Shown here: positions 1 to 6,895 of the stretch, one piece after another
Layout of the letters: the number at the start of each line of letters is the position of its first letter
Numbering within the stretch: the first letter of the stretch is position 1
Origin: CAZOGW01 sp964579415
GTDB lineage: Bacteria; Actinomycetota; Acidimicrobiia; Spongiisociales; UBA5794
Reading direction: 5' to 3'
DNA length: 23,191 bases
Assembly: GCA_964579415.1 (NCBI GenBank)
Contig: CAZOGW010000040.1
Location: 1-23,191 of the forward strand
Made by a program: the position numbers and the translations under genes
Notes under the pieces: model-generated
The model's input: only the letters and a program-made list of their open reading frames with translations
Databases searched by the model: none
What the model was told of the DNA's origin: nothing

Positions 1-10
1 ACGTAGTCAG

Positions 11-715
11 CTACATCGCCAATATGCCGCCGTCGACCACCAGGTTGATCCCATTGATGCCCTGGTTCTCCAGGAGGAACCTGACGGCGTCGACGACGTC
101 GACCATGGACACCAGCTCGCCCGTGGGCGTCCGGGAGCGCAGGGCGTCGAGCACTGCCTCCGGCTTGTCCTTCCAGTAGGGGCTGTCGCCGACGACTCCG
201 GGGTGAATTGCGTTGACCCGGATCGGCGCCAGCTCGACGGTGAGGCTGCGCAGCATTCCCACCACGCCGCCGTTGACGGTGCTGACGAAGGTGGAGCCCG
301 GGTAGGGGCGGTCCTTGGCGACGCCGCCGAAGATGACGATGGAACTGTCCGGGTCGAGCCTGCCGAGGAGCGTCGAGACCACCTCGGCGTAGCCCACCAG
401 CTTGAGGGTCACCAGGGCGGTGGCGCCGGTGAGGTTGAGGTCCTTGACCGTGTTCTCGTCGCGATCGATGGCGGCCAGCACCAGGTGCGCCACCGGGCCC
501 ACACCGGCGAGCGCTCCGGACAGCGTCTCAGGCTGTGACAGGTCGAGAGCGACGCCGGACGTGTCGCCACCGATCTCCGCCGCCACCTGGTCGGCCCTCT
601 CCTGGCTGCGGCTGGTGACCACCACGGCGCGGCCCGCCGCCGCATAGTGCTCGGCGACGGCGCGCCCCAACCCAGACGATCCCCCGACAACGACCACGGC
701 GCCATCACCCGCCAT
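11..715 (-). CDS. SDR-family protein lacking the usual catalytic residues
   Basis: A 234-residue Rossmann-fold protein of the short-chain dehydrogenase/reductase superfamily. The nucleotide-binding glycine motif GGSSGLG is at residues 11-17, and the C-terminal part has the familiar ELAPIRVNAIHPGVV stretch and the closing VVDGG. The length fits the classical SDR class. The catalytic residues are odd: where YxxxK is expected the sequence reads FVSTV (F143, V147), the usual serine region reads IFGG, and no NNAG motif is present. It may bind NAD(P) without classical SDR chemistry, or belong to a divergent subgroup. The ATG is preceded by a strong GAGGAGGAG ribosome site. It is divergent from an XRE-cupin regulator, and the shared gap holds a promoter with a palindrome. 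The substrate is unknown. Confidence 0.9.
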   Translation of the reverse strand: MAGDGAVVVVGGSSGLGRAVAEHYAAAGRAVVVTSRSQERADQVAAEIGGDTSGVALDLSQPETLSGALAGVGPVAHLVLAAIDRDENTVKDLNLTGATALVTLKLVGYAEVVSTLLGRLDPDSSIVIFGGVAKDRPYPGSTFVSTVNGGVVGMLRSLTVELAPIRVNAIHPGVVGDSPYWKDKPEAVLDALRSRTPTGELVSMVDVVDAVRFLLENQGINGINLVVDGGILAM

Positions 716-754
716 GACTCCTCCTCGATCTTCGCGGAACGACTACAAAAACTG

Positions 755-784
755 ACCATACAGTGACACTGTTCGCCCGGTCAA
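755..784 (-). promoter_or_regulatory. Putative sigma70-type promoter of the SDR gene
   Basis: On the minus strand TTGACC (784-779) and TATGGT (760-755) are separated by 18 bp, about 40 bases upstream of the SDR start codon. The match to a housekeeping promoter is good but not proven. Confidence 0.5.
760..772. promoter_or_regulatory. 13-bp palindrome, candidate operator
   Basis: ACAGTG-A-CACTGT is a perfect 6+6 inverted repeat around one central base. It lies in the spacer of the putative SDR promoter and abuts its -10 box, in the gap shared with the XRE-cupin regulator. A bound repressor here would block the SDR promoter. The divergent regulator is the obvious candidate to bind it (inference). 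Confidence 0.45.
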
Positions 785-896
785 CATGGCTCCGTTGCCT
801 GCCATGAGATCCGAGCGGCTCAGGATCTGCCAGCACCACTTTGTGAAGCTACGATGTACCGCGCCGATCGGGCCAGGGATTGAACCAGAGGACCAT

Positions 897-1553
897 GTGA
901 CCACACAACAGACGCCCAAAGCCGTCAGACTCGAATACCCGGAGATCGGCGAACAACTGAGGACCCGTCGCAGGGAACGGGGCCTCAGCCTGCGCAACCT
1001 CGCCGAGAGGCTCGGCGTCTCTCCCAGCCTCATCTCGCAGATCGAGCGGGGCCAGTCGAACCCCTCCGTGTCGACGCTGTACGCCATCGTCTCGGAACTG
1101 GACGTCTCCCTCGACGAGTTGCTGTTCAACGACCGCCGCCCGGCGAGCACCGGACCCGTCGCTCCATTGGCTCCGTCGTTCGAGGCGCCCCGGCACCCGG
1201 TGCAGCGGGCCGACGACCGCAAGAGCTTCCGCCTCGCCTCCGGGGTCACCTGGGAGCGGCTCACCACCACCTCAGAACCGGGCGTCGAGTTCCTCCACGT
1301 CATCTACGAGGTCGGCGGCGCCTCCAGCCCGGAGGACGCTTTCCAGCGGCACTCGGGACACGAGTGGGGCTACGTCCTCAGCGGCGTGCTCACCGTGACT
1401 ATCGGCTTCGAGGAGCACGTGCTGCGCCCGGGTGACGCCGTCTCGTTGGCCTCGTCGATCCCGCACCGCCTCGCCAACAACGGCGAAGAGCCGGTCCACG
1501 CGATCTGGTTCGTCCTGGGGCGAGTGCCGCTGGACGACGATCTGCATGGATAA
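897..1553 (+). CDS. XRE-family transcriptional regulator with C-terminal cupin domain
   Basis: A 218-residue predicted DNA-binding regulator. Residues about 17-75 form an XRE/Cro helix-turn-helix (LSLRNLAERLGVSPSLISQIERG), and residues about 145-210 form a cupin_2 beta barrel with a GHEWGYVLSG strand and a PGDAVSLASSIPH turn. This architecture is known for regulators that sense small metabolites through the cupin pocket. I chose the GTG at 897 because AGAGGA lies just upstream and the family usually begins shortly before the helix-turn-helix; an in-frame ATG at 786 would add 37 unrelated residues. It is divergent from the SDR gene and converges on livF. A local regulator of the SDR gene, and perhaps of the importer, is inference. 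Confidence 0.9.
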   Translation: MTTQQTPKAVRLEYPEIGEQLRTRRRERGLSLRNLAERLGVSPSLISQIERGQSNPSVSTLYAIVSELDVSLDELLFNDRRPASTGPVAPLAPSFEAPRHPVQRADDRKSFRLASGVTWERLTTTSEPGVEFLHVIYEVGGASSPEDAFQRHSGHEWGYVLSGVLTVTIGFEEHVLRPGDAVSLASSIPHRLANNGEEPVHAIWFVLGRVPLDDDLHG

Positions 1554-1554
1554 C

Positions 1555-1593
1555 AGGTACTAGGTACTAGGTACTAGGTACTAGGTACTAGGT
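1555..1593. repeat. Heptamer tandem array (AGGTACT)5
   Basis: Five perfect copies of AGGTACT followed by AGGT, starting two bases after the stop codon of the XRE-cupin gene. The array is the inverted counterpart of the one at 1680-1713. Confidence 0.95.
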
Positions 1594-1679
1594 GAAGAAG
1601 CCGGTGACAGCTTTGTGGCTATGGAGACGGGCTGGCGACGACGGAGCTTCCGGGCCAACGGCGATGAGATCTCTCGCCA

Positions 1680-1713
1680 GTACTTAGTACCTAGTACTTA
1701 GTACCTAGTACCT
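1680..1713. repeat. Heptamer tandem array (GTACYTA)4, inverted relative to 1555-1593
   Basis: Four copies alternating GTACTTA and GTACCTA, plus GTACCT, ending one base before the livF stop codon. It is complementary to the array at 1555-1593 apart from two C/T differences, so the 86 bases between could sit in the loop of a long stem between two convergent genes. Confidence 0.95.
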
Positions 1714-1714
1714 T

Positions 1715-2419
1715 CTAAACGCCCAATACTGCCCTGCGGATCTCGGGGCTCTGCGACATCTCCTTCGCGGTGCCCTCCATCACGATGCGGCCTTCGGAGA
1801 TGAGGTAGGCGCGGGATGAGATGTCGAGCGCTCTCTGCACGTTCTGCTCCACCAGCAGGACGCTGACACCCTCTGCCCGCACCGTCTCGATGACGTCGAA
1901 CAACTCGTCGACGATCACCGGGGCCAGACCCAGCGACGGCTCGTCCATCAGCAGCAGGCGGGGCCGGGCCATGAGCGCCCGGCCGATGGCAACCATCTGC
2001 TGCTCACCACCGCTGAGGCTGCCGGCGAGCTGGCCGGACCGCTCGGAAAGGCGCGGGAACAGCGTGTGAACCCACTCCAGGGACTCGGCATGGTGCTGGC
2101 GTGCCTCCTTGTTGAAGGCGCCCAGGTCGAGGTTGTCACGCACCGTCATGGCGGGAAAGAGGCGTCGCCCCTCAGGGACGATGGCGACCCCGGCCCGGCA
2201 TACCTGGTGGCCGGGCACGGCGGCGAGATCGACACCCTCGAAGAAGATACTGCCCGACCGGGCCGGCTGGATGCCCATCACCGCGTTGACGAGGGTGGAC
2301 TTACCGGCACCGTTGGAGCCGACCACGGAGACTACCTCGGCCTCCCCGATGGTCATCGAGACATCCCACAACGCCGGGGCGTCGCCGTAGAAGACGGCGA
2401 TCTCAGTCACCTGCAGCAT
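1715..2419 (-). CDS. livF: Branched-chain amino acid-type ABC transporter ATP-binding protein LivF
   Basis: A 234-residue cytoplasmic ATPase of the LivF type, a usual length for the family. Walker A GSNGAGKS lies near residue 35, the signature LSGGEQQ near the middle, Walker B LLLMDEP follows, and the LLVEQNV segment replaces the H-loop in the way usual for LivF. It should pair with the LivG domain to power import through LivH and LivM. The ATG lies inside the end of the fused livMG gene (17-bp overlap), which suggests translational coupling. It is the last gene of the transporter operon. The real substrate cannot be read from the ATPase; amino acids, urea and amides are all handled by this family. 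Confidence 0.95.
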   Translation of the reverse strand: MLQVTEIAVFYGDAPALWDVSMTIGEAEVVSVVGSNGAGKSTLVNAVMGIQPARSGSIFFEGVDLAAVPGHQVCRAGVAIVPEGRRLFPAMTVRDNLDLGAFNKEARQHHAESLEWVHTLFPRLSERSGQLAGSLSGGEQQMVAIGRALMARPRLLLMDEPSLGLAPVIVDELFDVIETVRAEGVSVLLVEQNVQRALDISSRAYLISEGRIVMEGTAKEMSQSPEIRRAVLGV

Positions 2420-4385
2420 GTGCCTGCCTTCCCAGATAGGCGGTGATCACGGCCGGGTCGCTCATCACGACCGCCGGTTCGCCGGAGGCGAGCTCGGTGC
2501 CCTGGTCGAGGACGATGATGCGGGTGGCGAGCTGGTTGACCACCCGGAGCAGGTGCTCGACGAGCACGATACTGACGCCCGACGCTTGGATCCGCCGCAC
2601 CACCGCCACCGCGTTGTCGATCTCCACCGGGTTGAGGCCCGCCAGCGCCTCGTCGAGAAGCAGCACCGCCGGCTTGGTAGCCATGGCGCGAGCCATCTCC
2701 AGGAGTTGGCGCTCGTGCAGGTTGATCTCGCCGGGGTAGGCATCACCCAGGTCGCTCAGCCCGACCAGCGTGAGGTACTCCTCGGCGGCGCGGCGGGCAG
2801 CATCGAGCCCGTGGGGGTCGCGACCGAACATGATGGCGATGGCGACGTTGTCGCGGACGGTCAGTGACGTGAACGGCTTGGGGATCTGGTAGGTCCGGGC
2901 GATGCCGAGGTGGGCGATCTTGTGTGGCTGCAGCCCCACCAGCTCGATGCCGTCCAGCGTGATCGACCCGCTGGTGGGGGGGAACACCCCGGAGAGCAGG
3001 TTGACCAGGGTGGTCTTGCCGGAGCCGTTGGGACCGACCAGGCCGACCAGCTCACCTTCGGACACGGTGGCCGACACCCCGCGCAGGGCGTGGACGCCAC
3101 CGAAGCTCTTGGTCACGTCGGTGGCCACCACCAGCGGGCGGCCCACGCTGCTGGCCGCCGGCTCCGTCACCTCTCCGTCGGTCAATGCCGCCTCGCCGAG
3201 GCGGCTCGCGGTGTCCCCGGTGGGTCGGCTGCGTTCCTTGCCGCCGGGAAGGAAGGCCACGATGGCGGCGGCAGCGAGCGCCCCCGCCAGCCAGCCCACC
3301 GGCCCGCCCAGGACCAGCTGCGACAACGTGTCGATGATCGCCGGTGGGGAAAGGTCCTGAAGGAACGCCAGTATCCCGTCGCCGAAGAAGCCCAGGAAGG
3401 CGAGCACGGCGGCGAACACGCCGACCACCGTCCAGGGCCGCCGGGCGAACCGCCCCATGAGCCCCTCGGGGGCGAGCAGCACCAGCGTCACCAGGATGGT
3501 GCCGAGGATGATGAGGCTCCATCCCTCGAGGCCGCCGTCGGCGAGGCGGTTGCGCATGGTTTCGATGTAGATGGCGCCCACCAGCGGTCCCGCCCAGAAG
3601 TTGCGGCCGCCGAGCACGGCGATGACGATCGAGAAGAGAGGCACCCGCAGGTTGAACGTGCCTTCCACAGAGACGAACCCCACCTGGAGTGCCCACACGG
3701 CGCCGGAGAACCCGGCGATGAGACCGTTGGCGCCGATGGCGACCATCTTGTGGCGGAAAGTGGGCACACCCAGCCCTTCGGCGACGTCCTCGGCATCACG
3801 GAGGGCGAACAGCGCCCAACCCCACCGGGTCCGCTGCATGATGTAGGCGACGGCAAGAGCGATGACCGCCACCGCGGCGCTGAGGAGAAAGATGAACTCC
3901 TGGAACTGCCCCATGAAGCTGGGGTATTCGGGTACTGCCAGGATGACCCCCTGGCCGCCGTCGATGGCGGGGGTGCGCCGGGCGATCGCCAACAGGATGA
4001 ACGGAACCGCCAGAGTGAGCAGGGCGAAGATCTCGCCACGCAGCGAGCGGAGTCGGAAGGCGATGGTGCCGATGGCGAGAGCGAGCAGCATCGCCACCAC
4101 CCCGCCAACCACGATCGCCAGCAACCAGGAGCGACCCTGACGTCCCACCAACACCGCCATGGTGTAGGCGCCGGCGCCGAAGAACGCACCCTGGCCGAAA
4201 CTGAAGTAGCCGCTGTAGCCGGAGAGGATGTTCCAGCTCGTCGCCTGCGCAGCCCAGAACAGGATGCCGGAGAGGAACACCAGGTAGAACACCGAGAAGT
4301 CGAAGATGCCGCGCGCCACCGGCAGCAGGAACAGCCCGATGGCGATGGCGACGAGGGCGATCCAGCCCCTATCGCGAAAGCGCAT
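2403..4385 (-). CDS. Fused LivM permease - LivG ATPase of a branched-chain amino acid-type ABC importer
   Basis: A 660-residue fusion of two subunits that are separate in the classical Liv system. Residues about 1-310 are a LivM-type permease with several membrane segments and the SGYSGYFSFGQGAFFGAGAY motif; the permease ends near PEGLMG. Residues about 315-380 add two more hydrophobic segments not expected in LivM, followed by a polar linker to about 420. The rest is a LivG ATPase with Walker A GPNGSGKT at 451-458 and Walker B LLLDEALAGLNP near 580. The ABC signature is non-canonical (INLHERQ instead of LSGGQ), as in some LivG relatives. Its ATG overlaps the livH stop codon (TGATG), and its 3' end overlaps livF. 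A longer in-frame upstream start would run antisense-like through livH and is not believable. Confidence 0.93.
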   Translation of the reverse strand: MRFRDRGWIALVAIAIGLFLLPVARGIFDFSVFYLVFLSGILFWAAQATSWNILSGYSGYFSFGQGAFFGAGAYTMAVLVGRQGRSWLLAIVVGGVVAMLLALAIGTIAFRLRSLRGEIFALLTLAVPFILLAIARRTPAIDGGQGVILAVPEYPSFMGQFQEFIFLLSAAVAVIALAVAYIMQRTRWGWALFALRDAEDVAEGLGVPTFRHKMVAIGANGLIAGFSGAVWALQVGFVSVEGTFNLRVPLFSIVIAVLGGRNFWAGPLVGAIYIETMRNRLADGGLEGWSLIILGTILVTLVLLAPEGLMGRFARRPWTVVGVFAAVLAFLGFFGDGILAFLQDLSPPAIIDTLSQLVLGGPVGWLAGALAAAAIVAFLPGGKERSRPTGDTASRLGEAALTDGEVTEPAASSVGRPLVVATDVTKSFGGVHALRGVSATVSEGELVGLVGPNGSGKTTLVNLLSGVFPPTSGSITLDGIELVGLQPHKIAHLGIARTYQIPKPFTSLTVRDNVAIAIMFGRDPHGLDAARRAAEEYLTLVGLSDLGDAYPGEINLHERQLLEMARAMATKPAVLLLDEALAGLNPVEIDNAVAVVRRIQASGVSIVLVEHLLRVVNQLATRIIVLDQGTELASGEPAVVMSDPAVITAYLGRQAHAAGD

Positions 4386-5257
4386 CAGTGGCCTCCCGCC
4401 TTCTGCGGGAAGAGTCCCTTGGGTCGGAACAGCAGGGCCAGCACCACCAGCGAGAACACGACGAGGGACGACGCGAGCGGGTCCCAGACGATGGCCACCG
4501 CGCCCGACACCGCCCCCACCAGCAACCCGGCGTAGAGCGTGCCGATGACGTTGCCGATGCCGCCGAGTATCACGATGGCGAACACGAGCCCGATCCACTC
4601 GAAGGGGGCGTCGGGTGTCAACGTCCCCCGCAGGGTGTACAACATGCCGGCGATGGCACCCATGGCACCTGACACGCCGGCGAGGGTGACACCGAGGCGC
4701 CGATGGTCGATGCCGAACGCCGAGGCGATCTGCCGGTCCTGGCTGAAGGCCCGCAGCGCCCGCCCGGCGTAGGTCCTCTCCAGCACCAAGTGCGCCACCA
4801 GGACCAGTAGCACCGCGGTGATCGCAGCGATGACGGTGGGGAGTGGGAAGACCAGCGAGCCCACCCGCAGCGAGTCGGTGGCGTACGGGTTGACCGAGGC
4901 GTCCATGCTGCGGAAGTCGGCCGTCCAGATGTTGTGCACGACCTGGATGATGATGATGAGCAGGCCGTAGCTGATCAGCAGCGAGTTGAACTCGGAGACG
5001 TCGAACCGCTCGAATCCCCACTGGATGGCCGCCCCGAGCAGGAACATCACCGGTGCCGTGACGAGGACCGACGTGAGGGGACCCAGCGCGGTGTTGGTGG
5101 CGACGTGGTACGTGAGATAGCCGCCGAGCAGTATCACGCCGAAGTGGGCCAGATTGATGACCTTGAGGAATCCCCATGTCAGGGTGAGCCCCAGCGCCAT
5201 CACGGCGAACATGCTGCCGGCGAGCGCACCGGTCAACGCGGCCTGGAGAGTCAGCAA
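4385..5257 (-). CDS. livH: Branched-chain amino acid-type ABC transporter permease LivH
   Basis: A 290-residue inner-membrane permease of the LivH family. It opens with hydrophobic helices and the conserved GLTLTWGFLKVINLAHFG segment and contains a typical RALRAFSQDRQIASAFGID loop, the coupling region that contacts the ATPases. It ends in LFRPKGLFP, a common LivH terminus. The start codon is a TTG preceded by a purine-rich AGAAGAG stretch; no ATG or GTG fits in frame nearby. It lies 101 bases downstream of the binding-protein gene with a strong hairpin in between, and its stop overlaps the start of the fused livMG gene. Confidence 0.93.
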   Translation of the reverse strand: MLTLQAALTGALAGSMFAVMALGLTLTWGFLKVINLAHFGVILLGGYLTYHVATNTALGPLTSVLVTAPVMFLLGAAIQWGFERFDVSEFNSLLISYGLLIIIIQVVHNIWTADFRSMDASVNPYATDSLRVGSLVFPLPTVIAAITAVLLVLVAHLVLERTYAGRALRAFSQDRQIASAFGIDHRRLGVTLAGVSGAMGAIAGMLYTLRGTLTPDAPFEWIGLVFAIVILGGIGNVIGTLYAGLLVGAVSGAVAIVWDPLASSLVVFSLVVLALLFRPKGLFPQKAGGH

Positions 5258-5302
5258 GGCTTTCTCTTCTTCTGTGTGACTGTCATGGGTCGGAGACGTA
5301 GA

Positions 5303-5332
5303 CCGGGCCGCCCACCGCGGCGGGCGGCCCGG
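5303..5332 (-). terminator. Strong GC hairpin between the binding-protein gene and livH
   Basis: CCGGGCCGCCC (5303-5313) and GGGCGGCCCGG (5322-5332) form a perfect 11-bp stem with an 8-base loop. No T-run follows on the minus strand, so it is not a classical intrinsic terminator. It may partly stop transcription or protect the 3' end of the binding-protein message, giving more binding protein than permease. Confidence 0.55.
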
Positions 5333-5358
5333 ATTCTACGGTTCGATGGTTGCCGGAA

Positions 5359-6747
5359 TCAGCTCGTCGGGCCCTGGAGCTCGCCGGCTGCCTGCTCCGG
5401 CGGCCACGCCATGACCAACTCGCCGCCCTGGACCTGGATGATGCCCAGGTTGGTGTCCCAGAAGTTGTTCACGGCCGGATCGAAGATGACCGGCCCCCCA
5501 CCGAAGGTCAGGTTGGCCCCGGTGTCGTGCAGTGCGTCGCAGATCGCCTGGTTGTCCAGCGACCCGGCGGTCTCCACGCCCTGGGTGAGGATCTCCCAGG
5601 CGTTCCAGGAGGCCGCTGCCTGCGTCTCGAATATGGGGAACAGATCCTCGGCGCTCGCCCTCTCGGCGAACTCGTTGACGATATCGGTCACCACCGGATC
5701 CATGCTGGCGAGGATCTCCTCGTTGGGGACGAAGATCCCCACCGTCAGCACGCCCTCGGCGGCTTCCTCGAGGCTCAGCAGCGGCCCGGGAGCCGGGAAC
5801 AGGACATACAGCATCCGCGGCGCGTAGTCGAGGGCGGCCCCGGCCTGCAGCAGCGCGTTGGCGTCGACGCCGAGACCGTTGAGCATCACCACGTCGGGAT
5901 CGGCGGCCTGCAGCGAGGCGGCGATGGCGTCCCATGCCTGGTCACCCGGCGGGGTCCCCGGCGGGTAGGAGAGATCGGCCACGATCTCATAGCCGCGCTC
6001 GGGCAGGATGGTCCGCGCCGCCGGCTCGTCCACGTCGGGCCGTCCGCCGGTGACGAACGCCACCGACCCCGACTCGTTGGTGACCAGGGCCACCGTGCTC
6101 AGGTCGGCTTCGAGCGAGTCGATCGCGTCGGCGAGCTGGTTGGGGATGAACACGTTGGGCTCGTACCCGATCGACCACGCCGGGAACTGGCAGGCGTAGG
6201 TCAGGGTGGGAGCCAGCACCGCAGTGTGCTGCGGCAGCACGTAGCCGTGGCGCTCGGCGATGGGCATCGCCGCCATGATGTTGGGTGTGGCATAGGGGCC
6301 GATGAGCAGGTCGACGCCGTCCTGGCTGATGAGCTGCTCGTAAAGCGTCGCCACGTTGTCGGTAACCGACTCGTCGTCGAGGAGCCTCCACTCCACCGGC
6401 CGGCCCAGCAGGCCGCCGCTGGCATTGAGCTGATCGACGAACTGCTGGCCGGCGATGCGGTGGATGTTGCCCGTGGCCGCGAACGGTCCGGTCAACGGCA
6501 GTGTGCTGCCGACGACGATCGGGTCACCCGAGGGTCCGCCCGCTGTCGTGGTGGTCTCCTCGGGAGCCGCGGTGGTGTCCGCAGGAGCCGCCGTGGTATC
6601 GGCGGGTGCGGCGGTGGTATCTGCTGGTGCGGCCGTCGTATCCCCTGGTGCCGCCGTGGTGGCGCCTCCCTCCTCGTCGCCGCCACAGGCGGCCACCAGG
6701 AGTAACAGCGCCATCAAGGTCAAAAGGATCCTCGCTGGTCTCCTCAC
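5359..6747 (-). CDS. ABC transporter substrate-binding lipoprotein (LivK-like, Peripla_BP_6)
   Basis: A 462-residue extracytoplasmic binding protein. Residues 1-21 are a lipoprotein signal peptide with lipobox LVAAC and lipidated Cys21. Residues 29-64 are a low-complexity linker of repeated DTTAAPA units that would hold the domain off the membrane. The mature domain starts near residue 75 with VVGSTLPLTGPFA, the typical opening of LivK-like amino acid/amide receptors, and has the LIGPYATPNIMAAMPIAERH element. It delivers ligand to LivH/LivM. The start is a GTG preceded by GGGGAG. A TATA-rich stretch at 6769-6776 could be the -10 region of its own promoter, but no good -35 is visible. The ligand is unknown; the upstream Tat amidohydrolase suggests a product of amide or ester cleavage. 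Confidence 0.93.
   Translation of the reverse strand: MRRPARILLTLMALLLLVAACGGDEEGGATTAAPGDTTAAPADTTAAPADTTAAPADTTAAPEETTTTAGGPSGDPIVVGSTLPLTGPFAATGNIHRIAGQQFVDQLNASGGLLGRPVEWRLLDDESVTDNVATLYEQLISQDGVDLLIGPYATPNIMAAMPIAERHGYVLPQHTAVLAPTLTYACQFPAWSIGYEPNVFIPNQLADAIDSLEADLSTVALVTNESGSVAFVTGGRPDVDEPAARTILPERGYEIVADLSYPPGTPPGDQAWDAIAASLQAADPDVVMLNGLGVDANALLQAGAALDYAPRMLYVLFPAPGPLLSLEEAAEGVLTVGIFVPNEEILASMDPVVTDIVNEFAERASAEDLFPIFETQAAASWNAWEILTQGVETAGSLDNQAICDALHDTGANLTFGGGPVIFDPAVNNFWDTNLGIIQVQGGELVMAWPPEQAAGELQGPTS
6556..6663 (-). repeat. In-frame 21-bp repeats coding the lipoprotein linker
   Basis: Imperfect 21-bp units, each coding DTTAAPA or a close variant, five in a row at residues 29-64 of the binding lipoprotein. 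Such repeats can change copy number by slippage, which would alter only tether length. Confidence 0.85.
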
Positions 6748-6808
6748 GTCTTCTCCCCTCCTCGCGGGTATATATCTTGTGCTCTACGTCCCGGAAGTGC
6801 TCGGTCGG

Positions 6809-6836
6809 GGTGGTACGGGCCGGGACCCGCACCACC
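6809..6836 (-). terminator. Hairpin downstream of the amidohydrolase gene
   Basis: GGTGGTACGGG (6809-6819) pairs with CCCGCACCACC (6826-6836) with one mismatch and a 6-base loop, about 60 bases past the amidohydrolase stop codon. No T-run is present, so termination would have to be factor-dependent, or the hairpin could simply stabilise the mRNA end. Confidence 0.4.
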
Positions 6837-6895
6837 CACCATGTCCTGTCTCGTTGTCTGTCCGTGCTGGTGACGGAGGTCAGCCGGCCCGATGG

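Noticed and set aside
786..896. Upstream ATG for the XRE-cupin regulator
   Set aside because: The extra 37 residues resemble no part of the family, and the GTG at 897 has a better ribosome site.
1555..1713. Heptamer arrays as a CRISPR-like array
   Set aside because: Units are 7 bp without spacers; simple tandem repeats.
2910..4535. 541-codon plus-strand frame across livMG
   Set aside because: Low-complexity, charged residues (GDEGD, EHRQ runs) typical of the antisense frame in GC-rich DNA; the minus strand carries clear LivM and LivG.
5350..6705. 451-codon plus-strand frame antisense to the binding lipoprotein
   Set aside because: No recognisable motif, and the opposite strand has a full lipoprotein with signal peptide.
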